Assembly: GCA_963734055.1 (NCBI GenBank)
Contig: CAVTFQ010000012.1
Span: 1 to 64,000 of the forward strand
Reading direction: 5' to 3'
Source of the DNA: CAIWHR01 sp963734055
Lineage (GTDB): Bacteria; Pseudomonadota; Gammaproteobacteria; Burkholderiales; Casimicrobiaceae
DNA: 64,000 bases
Shown here: positions 58,469-64,000 of the stretch, piece after piece
How the letters are laid out: the number at the start of each line of letters is the position of its first letter
Position numbering within the stretch: the first letter of the stretch is position 1
The notes under the pieces: generated by a model
What the model was told of the DNA's origin: nothing
Databases searched by the model: none
Seen by the model: the letters and a program-made list of their open reading frames with translations, nothing else
Program-made: the position numbers and the translations under genes

Positions 58469-58505
58469 CAATTATAATATTATGTTTATAATATCTACAT
58501 GGCAA
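58469..58505 (-). promoter_or_regulatory. AT-rich promoter/operator region of the tetR gene
   Basis: TATAATAT occurs twice, at 58473-58480 and 58487-58494 (14-bp period). On the minus strand TTGCCA (58500-58505) and TAATAT (58477-58482) are 17 bp apart. It is the most AT-rich patch in this window and lies between tetR and the SDR gene. Confidence 0.55.
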
Positions 58506-58585
58506 GACTTGGCCGGAGGCATCCGTCGCCTGCAGGCGGCGGGCCCTTCCCGACCGTATGACCCTCTGACTCCACGCTTCGAAGC

Positions 58586-59341
58586 TCAGACGCAGCGACC
58601 GCCGTCGACCTCGAGGCACGTGCCGGTGATGAACGCCGCCTCGTCGGAGGCGAAGAACACGGCAGCCGTGGCAATGTCCGACGGCAGCGAAAGGCGCCCC
58701 AGCGGGATCGTCGCAACGAACTTCGCGCGCATCTCGGGCGTGTCGGCGCCCATGAAATCCGCGAGCATCCCCGTCTCGCCCGCAACGGGATTGATCACGT
58801 TGACGCGGATGTTGTCGGGGGCGAGCTCGGCCGCCATCGAGCGCGAGGTGACGATCGCCGCGCCCTTGCTGCCGTTGTACCAGGTGAGCCCCGGCCGCGG
58901 CCGCACGCCGGCGGTCGACGCGATCGTGATGAACACGCCGTTCCTCTTCTTCCGGAAGTGCGGCACCACGTGCTTTGCGGTGAGGAAGAGACTCTTCACG
59001 TTGACGCGGTAGATCCGGTCGAACTCCTCCTCGGTCACGTCGAGGAGCGGCTGATTGCGGTGCGTCGTGCCGGCGTTGTTGACGACCACGTCGAGGTCGC
59101 CGAAGGCGTCGAGCGCCGCCGCGACCAGCCGGGCCACGTCGGCGTCCTTCGCCACGTCGCCCGCGCAGAACCGCGCATTCCCGCCGGCGGCGGCGATCTC
59201 GCGCGCGACGCGCTCGCCGGCTGCGATCGCGATGTCGTTGAGGACGACTTTCGCGCCCTCGGCCGCGAAGCGTTTCGCGATCCCTTCTCCAAACCCCGAG
59301 CCGGCGCCGGTCACGATGGCGATCTTGCCTGCGAGTCTCAT
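58586..59341 (-). CDS. short-chain dehydrogenase/reductase
   Basis: The protein has 251 residues. The NAD(P) motif TGAGSGFGEGIA, NNAG motif VVVNNAGTTHRN, catalytic Ser in ITIASTAGV and YNGSK (Tyr, Lys) are present. The C-terminal TGTCLEVDGGRCV is typical of FabG-like sugar or alcohol dehydrogenases. It is coupled to a 100-aa ORF upstream by ATGA. A role in oxidising a hydroxy acid or sugar is plausible. Confidence 0.94.
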   Translation of the reverse strand: MRLAGKIAIVTGAGSGFGEGIAKRFAAEGAKVVLNDIAIAAGERVAREIAAAGGNARFCAGDVAKDADVARLVAAALDAFGDLDVVVNNAGTTHRNQPLLDVTEEEFDRIYRVNVKSLFLTAKHVVPHFRKKRNGVFITIASTAGVRPRPGLTWYNGSKGAAIVTSRSMAAELAPDNIRVNVINPVAGETGMLADFMGADTPEMRAKFVATIPLGRLSLPSDIATAAVFFASDEAAFITGTCLEVDGGRCV

Positions 59342-59640
59342 GCGGTGCCGCTCCCCGCGGCGCACGGCTTCGTCCGATCGATGTTGCGGGTACCCCGGCA
59401 CGCCTCGCCGAGGCCGACCAACGCCGGAAACAACCGCACGCTGAGTCGCCAGTGGCGCGCGAGCTTCGCGAGGAGCGAGATCTTCGCCGCGGGCGGCACC
59501 TCGCCCACGTAGCGCTCGAGATCGACGTAGAAAATGTCGGTGGGGCCGAGGTCGGCGAGCTCGAGCGCGTGCGCGCGCGATCGCTCGCGCAGCGAAACGT
59601 CGACGCGGCGGTGTACGGGTTCCGTCACCAGCATGCGCAT
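59338..59640 (-). CDS. hypothetical 100-residue protein
   Basis: The frame is open between the ALDH gene and the SDR gene and overlaps the SDR start as ATGA, which argues that it is translated. The sequence (VDVSLRERSRAHALELADLG, then IFYVDLERYVGEVPPAAKIS) shows no family I recognise. It has no signal peptide or TM helix. GGGA precedes the ATG. Confidence 0.5.
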   Translation of the reverse strand: MRMLVTEPVHRRVDVSLRERSRAHALELADLGPTDIFYVDLERYVGEVPPAAKISLLAKLARHWRLSVRLFPALVGLGEACRGTRNIDRTKPCAAGSGTA

Positions 59641-59655
59641 GCGGTTCCCGGGGCG

Positions 59656-61127
59656 TCAACCGTGCTGCAGCACGACGGTCTTGAGCACGGTGAATCCGTA
59701 GAGCGCCTCGAATCCCTTCTCGCGCCCGTAGCCCGAGTGCTTGACGCCGCCGAATGGCAGCTCGACGCCGCCGCCCGCGCCATAGCTGTTGACGAACACC
59801 TGGCCGCTGCGGATCGCGCGCGCCATTCGCAGCTGCCGGCCGCCGTCGCGGGTCCACACGCCCGACACGAGCCCGAACGCCGTGGCGTTGGCGACGCGGA
59901 CGGCGTCGGCTTCGTCGGCGAACGGCATCGCCGCGAGCACCGGTCCGAAGACCTCATCGCAGGCGAGCCGGGCGGACGACGGGACGTCGCGGATCAGCCG
60001 CGGCTCGACGTAGTAGCCCTGCGCCGGCGCATCGCCGACGATCGTGCCGGTCGCGACCGTGCGGATGGCCGTCGCGCTCCGCTTCGGCGAGGAAGCCGCG
60101 GACCCGCTCGAGCTGGCTCGCACGGATCAGCGGTCCGCAGTCGAGATCCGCGAGCGCCGGGCCCACTCTGAGCGCCGCGAAGCGCCGGCCCAGTCGCTTC
60201 GAGCACCTCCTCGTAGCGAGACCGTTCGACGACGAGCCGGCTCCCGGCAGAGCACGTCTGCCCGGCGTTCTGCACGATCGCGTTGACGACGACCGGCAGC
60301 GCGGCATCAAGGTCGGCGTCGGCGAACACGATCTGCGCGCCCTTGCCGCCGAGCTCGAGCGTCACCGGGCAATGCCGTTTCGCCGCCTCGCCGGCGACGA
60401 ACGCGCCGGTCGCGGGCGAGCCGGTGAACGACAGGTGATCGATGCCGTCGTGCGCCGCGAGCGCGGCGCCGGCCTCGCGGCCCAGTCCGGTGACGAGGTT
60501 GAGCGCCCCTTCGGGCAAGCCGATGCCCGCCGCGAGCTCGGCGATGCGCAACAGCGACAGGCAGGCGTCCTCCGCCGGCTTCACGACACAGGCATTGCCG
60601 GCCGCGAGCGCGCCCCCGACCGATCGCCCGAAGATCTGGAGAGGGTAGTTCCACGGAATGATGTGTCCGGTGACGCCGTGCGGCTCGCGCAGCGTCAGCA
60701 CCGTGTACCCTGCCGGATACGGAATCGTGTCGCCGTGAAGCTTGTCGCAGGCGCCGCCATAGAACTCGAAATAGCGGGCGCAGGCGGCGACGTCGTTGCT
60801 CGCCTGCGCGAGCGGCTTGCCGCAGTCGCGCGCCTCGAGGAGCGCGAGCTCGTCCGCGTGATCGAGGATCGCGCGCGACAGCCGGGCGAGCATCCGTCCC
60901 CTTTCGGCCGGCGCGAGCCGGCCCCAGAGTCCCTCGTACGCGTGGCGCGCGGCCCGGACCGCGGCGTCGACATCTTCGGCCGTGCCGTACGCGATCGCCG
61001 CAAACGGCTGCCCGTCCGACGGATCGAGCATCGGCAGCGTCGCGCCGGTCGCCGGCGCGGTCCAGCGGTTGCCGATGAAGTGCTCTGCCGGCGTAGTGAT
61101 CGGGGGGAGCGGATGCGGTGCGTTCAT
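59656..61127 (-). pseudogene. aldehyde dehydrogenase, interrupted by two single-base frameshifts
   Basis: The gene starts at the ATG at 61127 (ATGA with the binding-protein stop). In frame 1 the ALDH motifs VTGHIIPWNYPL, LSFTGSPATGAFV, VTLELGGKGAQIVF and the catalytic Cys in NAGQTCSAGSRLVV are intact. After EEVLEA an extra base near 60194 shifts into a second frame (LGRRFAALRVGPALADLDCG, then ERVRGFLAEAERDG). An extra base near 60068-60070 shifts into a third (IRTVATGTIVGDAPAQGYYV to the end). The motif order continues perfectly, so the lesions are recent or sequencing errors. The full-length form would have about 490 residues. It belongs to the PuuC/BetB-like branch. Confidence 0.88.
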
Positions 61128-62710
61128 CGGCCGGCGGGCTTGAATTTCCACGCGAGCGTGTATTCGTCGACGCGGGGCACGTAGCCGATGCCGTCGCGCG
61201 TCGCCCAGAGGTTCACCTGGAAGTGCAGCGGCACGACGCCCGTGTCGTTGATCGCGATCTCGGTCGCGCGCTGCAGGTAGGCCTCGCGCTTCGCGTCGTC
61301 GACCGTCTGCAGCGCGTCCTCGGTCAGCGCGTCGACCTTCGCGTTCGAGTAGCGCCCGCGGTTCGCCGTGCCGTAGCCCTTGTCGCGGTTCCAGGTCATG
61401 AGCAGCGCCTTGAGTGACGACGACGCTTCACCCGTGCCCGTGCTCCAGCCCACCAGCATGAAGCTGAACCTGAGGTCGGTCGCCTGCGTGAAGAACGTCG
61501 CCGACGGCATCGCGACGACCTTGGTGTCGATGCCCACGCGCGCGAGCATCTGCGCCACGGCCTGCGCGATCTTCGCGTCGTTGACGTAGCGATTGTTGGG
61601 CGAGTGGATCGTGAGCCCGAAGCCGTCGGGATAGCCGGCCTCGGCGAGCAGCTTCTTCGCGCCTTCGGGATCGTACGGCTCCACCTTCAGGTTCTTCGTC
61701 GCGCCGAACAGGAAATCGGCGACCAGCTGGCCGGAGGGTATCGCCTCCCCTTCCATGACCTTCTCCACGATCGCAGGACGGTTGATCGCCTTGGAGATCG
61801 CCTTCCTGACGCGCGGATCCTTGAGCGGGTTCTTCGCGAGCGGCTTCCCGGCACGGTCGGTCACGAACGGCGAGGCATCGCGGTCGCTGTCCATGTGGAG
61901 ATAGATCAGCCGGTCGGCGACGATGCGGTAAACCGTGAGCTTCCGATCCTTCCTGAGCCGGGCGACGTCGGTCGGCGGCACGTTCTCGATCGCCTGCACG
62001 TCGCCCGAGAGCAGCGCCGCGACGCGCGAGGCGTCCTGCGGCAGGATGCGCAGCGTCACCTTTTCCCACGGCGTCGGGCCGCCCCACCACGCGTCGTTGC
62101 GGGCGAGCTCGATGCGGTCCCCCTTCACGTACCGGACGAGCTTGTACGGCCCCGTTCCGATCGCGGCCTTGCCGCTGTTGAAGTCGTCGGTCGTCGCCTT
62201 CGCTGCCGCCTTCGAGATCATCACGACCTGCGTCATGTCGGACGGCATCAACGGATACGGCGTCGCGGTCCTGAACCGGATCGTGTACGGGTCGACGACG
62301 ACGACCTCCTTGATCTGCTTCGTGAAGGCCGTGAACGGTGACGGACTGTTCGGCACCGTCGGCACGCGCTCGATCGACGCGACGACGTCCGCCGCGGTGA
62401 ACTCGCTGCCGTCGTGGAATTTCACGCCCCGGCGCAGCTTGAATTCCCATGTCAGCGGGTCGACCGTCTTCCACTCCGTCGCGAGACCCGGCTCGAGCTG
62501 CGACTTTTCGTTGCGCTGCACCAGGTAGCCGAATAGGTGCGCCGCGACGTTGTTGTTCGGCGTGACGTTGTGATAGTGGGGATCGAGCGCAGTGACGTCG
62601 GCGCCGAGTCCGATCGTCAGGTTCGCGGCGACGGCGGCGAAGGCCATGCTGCCGAGGGCGACCAGCGCGACGGCGGCCGCGACGCGCGCGGCGAATCCAG
62701 GAGTGGGCAA
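61124..62710 (-). CDS. ABC transporter substrate-binding protein, family 5 (oligopeptide/nickel type)
   Basis: The protein has 528 residues from a TTG at 62710 with GGGGGA 6 bp upstream. A signal peptide (AAAVALVALGSMAFAAVAA) precedes the SBP family 5 domain: ANLTIGLGADVTALDPHYHN, LEPGLATEWKTVDPLTWEFK, LRRGVKFHDGSEFTAADVV, VGWSTGTGEASSSLKALL and the C-terminal INDTGVVPLHFQVNLWA. No permease genes are adjacent in view. The ALDH gene overlaps its stop. Confidence 0.92.
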   Translation of the reverse strand: MPTPGFAARVAAAVALVALGSMAFAAVAANLTIGLGADVTALDPHYHNVTPNNNVAAHLFGYLVQRNEKSQLEPGLATEWKTVDPLTWEFKLRRGVKFHDGSEFTAADVVASIERVPTVPNSPSPFTAFTKQIKEVVVVDPYTIRFRTATPYPLMPSDMTQVVMISKAAAKATTDDFNSGKAAIGTGPYKLVRYVKGDRIELARNDAWWGGPTPWEKVTLRILPQDASRVAALLSGDVQAIENVPPTDVARLRKDRKLTVYRIVADRLIYLHMDSDRDASPFVTDRAGKPLAKNPLKDPRVRKAISKAINRPAIVEKVMEGEAIPSGQLVADFLFGATKNLKVEPYDPEGAKKLLAEAGYPDGFGLTIHSPNNRYVNDAKIAQAVAQMLARVGIDTKVVAMPSATFFTQATDLRFSFMLVGWSTGTGEASSSLKALLMTWNRDKGYGTANRGRYSNAKVDALTEDALQTVDDAKREAYLQRATEIAINDTGVVPLHFQVNLWATRDGIGYVPRVDEYTLAWKFKPAGR

Positions 62711-62940
62711 GGCGGGTCCCCCGTGGAGTGGGTGCGTCGAGCGCGGAAGGCGTCCGGGCTTGCGGCAAGGATAGCGCAATGGATCGGCGAACCCAATTGG
62801 CCCCGCGCCGCGTCCGGGAATGGCGGTGTATCGGATTGTTACGGGGTCAACGACGCCGCTCGGTCCCGCGTTGACGGAGCACGAGGCCCGACTCCGGTGG
62901 CAATGCCGGGGTCCCGGCCCCCCGCAAGAAAGGAGGCACC

Positions 62941-63279
62941 ATGAAACGCATCGCCGCCGTCACCGCCGTTGCCGCACTCGTTGGCGCGGCCACCTTCGCC
63001 CCGACCGCGTCGGCCGGCAACGTCGCATGGAACGTATCGATAGGCGCACCCGGCCTCGCCGTGTCCGTCGGCCAGCCCGGCTACTGGGGTGGCTATGGCT
63101 ACGGATATCGTGGCCATTATGGACATGGCTACTACCGACCCTGGCACCGTCCGGTCGTGGTCGCGCCCCCTGTGGTCTATCCCAGGCCCGTGTACGTCGC
63201 GCCGCGCCCGGTGTACGTCGCTCCGCGACCCGTCTACGTCGCCCCGCCCGCGTATTACGGCTACGGATACGGTTACTGA
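62941..63279 (+). CDS. exported PXPV-repeat protein
   Basis: The protein has 112 residues. A signal peptide (MKRIAAVTAVAALVGAATFA) and cleavage near ASAGN lead to a Gly/Tyr-rich part (GYWGGYGYGYRGHYGHGYY) and three RPVYVAP repeats ending in YGYGYGY. AAAGGAGG precedes the ATG. PXPV proteins are common exported proteins in betaproteobacteria, role unknown. Its stop overlaps the convergent gene by 7 bp. Confidence 0.85.
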   Translation: MKRIAAVTAVAALVGAATFAPTASAGNVAWNVSIGAPGLAVSVGQPGYWGGYGYGYRGHYGHGYYRPWHRPVVVAPPVVYPRPVYVAPRPVYVAPRPVYVAPPAYYGYGYGY

Positions 63280-64000
63280 CCGCGATAGCGAATGCGGTAG
63301 ATAGCGCCCGCAAGATCGTCCGACACGAAGAGCGAGCCGTCCGGCGCGACGAGCACGTCCGCCGGGCGGCCCCATGCCTGCTCGCCCGACAGCCAGCCTT
63401 CGGCGAAAACCTCGTAGCCTGTCGCGCGCCGGCGCTCATCCAAGGGCACGAACGTGACGCGGTAGCCAATCTTGTGGCTCCGGTTCCAGGAGCCGTGCTC
63501 GGCGATGAAGATTCCGTCGCGGAAACGGGGCGGAAACGCGGAGCCCGTGTAGAAGCGCATCCCGAGCGGAGCGACGTGCGGTCCCAGCTTCTGTGCCGGC
63601 GGCGTGAATACGCTGCAATCGCGCTTGCGCCCGAATTCGGGATCCGCAATCGAGCCCGCGTGGCAATACGGAAAGCCGAAGTCGAGCCCGGGCTTCGGCG
63701 CGTGGTTGAGGGTGTCCGGCGGTGAATCGTCGCCGAGCAAGTCGCGGCCGTTGACTGCGAACCAGAGCTCCCGCGTACGCGGGTCCCAGTCGAAGCCCAC
63801 CGAGTTGCGCTCGCCACGGGCGAAGACCTCGAAGCCGCTGCCGTCGGGATTCATCCGCGAGATGTTGGCGTAGCGCGCCGGGTCGGGCTCGCAGACGTTG
63901 CACGGCGCGCCGATGTTGACATAGAGCTTGCCGTCCGGACCGAAGGCGATGAACTTGCGGCCGTGGTGCCGATCGGACGGCAGCCGGTCGGTGACGATCG
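63273..64000 (-). CDS. sorbosone dehydrogenase-like PQQ-type beta-propeller (5' truncated by window edge)
   Basis: The frame stays open from 63273 to the right edge; the ATG at 63854 is internal. Upstream of it the frame reads DRHHGRKFIAFGPDGKLYVN followed by IGAPCNVCEPDPARYANISR, the motif of soluble PQQ-dependent sugar/L-sorbosone dehydrogenases. RMNPDGSGFEVFARGERNSVGF, then FAVNGRDLLGDDSPPD, FGFPYCHAG, FIAEHGSWNRS and GRPADVLVAPDGSLFVSDD follow. It is probably periplasmic; the start and signal lie outside the window. Confidence 0.92.
   Translation of the reverse strand, partial: IVTDRLPSDRHHGRKFIAFGPDGKLYVNIGAPCNVCEPDPARYANISRMNPDGSGFEVFARGERNSVGFDWDPRTRELWFAVNGRDLLGDDSPPDTLNHAPKPGLDFGFPYCHAGSIADPEFGRKRDCSVFTPPAQKLGPHVAPLGMRFYTGSAFPPRFRDGIFIAEHGSWNRSHKIGYRVTFVPLDERRRATGYEVFAEGWLSGEQAWGRPADVLVAPDGSLFVSDDLAGAIYRIRYRGQ

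Noticed and set aside
58482..59012. Plus-strand frame starting in the AT-rich block
   Set aside because: It is antisense to the SDR gene and shows no domain.

Overview
This 64 kb window is high-GC chromosomal DNA from a proteobacterium, most likely a betaproteobacterium. The reasons are the rpsF-priB-rpsR-rplI order, the BepA-type protease, the DUF4124 and PXPV proteins, the glcDEF-type oxidase genes, and the many TRAP and ABC solute-binding proteins. Coding density is high. About fourteen gene pairs share an ATGA or GTGA stop/start overlap, so translational coupling appears to be a genome-wide habit here. No rRNA, tRNA, prophage, transposase gene or CRISPR array was seen.

Left third (1-33 kb). 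A beta-helix protein is cut by the left edge and is followed by a PhoH-like ATPase. A four-gene minus-strand operon (methyltransferase, SEC-C/TPR/glycosyltransferase, WbsX-like glycan enzyme, and a 959-residue acyl-AMP ligase/carrier/unknown-domain fusion) looks like a surface-glycan or glycolipid locus and is the most unusual gene set here. Next come dnaB, a persulfide dioxygenase-like enzyme, a TctDE-like two-component system, a PAP2 phosphatase, and the rpsF-priB-rpsR-rplI operon with a clear promoter and terminator. These are followed by an aminopeptidase/aminotransferase pair, dtd, a MacAB-like export system, pirin/DoxX, and a hexuronate operon. That operon holds a GntR regulator with operator and promoter, a Tat-like solute-binding protein, an ABC importer, uxuB and uxaC.

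Middle (32.4-43.6 kb). moaC is divergent from bepA, which is followed by a TonB-like protein without ExbBD and a SIMPL protein. A NarL regulator/hybrid kinase pair comes next. An OmpR/EnvZ-like system is divergent from a Spy/CpxP-like periplasmic protein, with a GTTACA-N4-GTTACA direct repeat between them, reminiscent of cpxP-cpxRA. ispDF follows.

Right third (43.6-64 kb). A glycolate-oxidation operon (glcD, a second FAD oxidase, GST, glcE, glcF, thioesterase, GNAT) is punctuated by two different palindromic repeat elements. One is a 271-bp element with 32-bp terminal inverted repeats that has a half-length relative at 13.7 kb. Then come a lone TRAP binding protein, an acyltransferase-3 of apparently lower GC, a radical SAM gene coupled to a permuted papain-like (LRAT/NlpC-P60-like) secreted protein, a cupin, TRAP permease dctQM with a TetR regulator, and a catabolic cluster (SDR, a 100-aa protein, a doubly frameshifted aldehyde dehydrogenase, an oligopeptide-type binding protein). 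The window ends with a PXPV-repeat protein and a sorbosone dehydrogenase-like protein cut by the right edge. Functional names rest on motifs read by eye; no database search was run.
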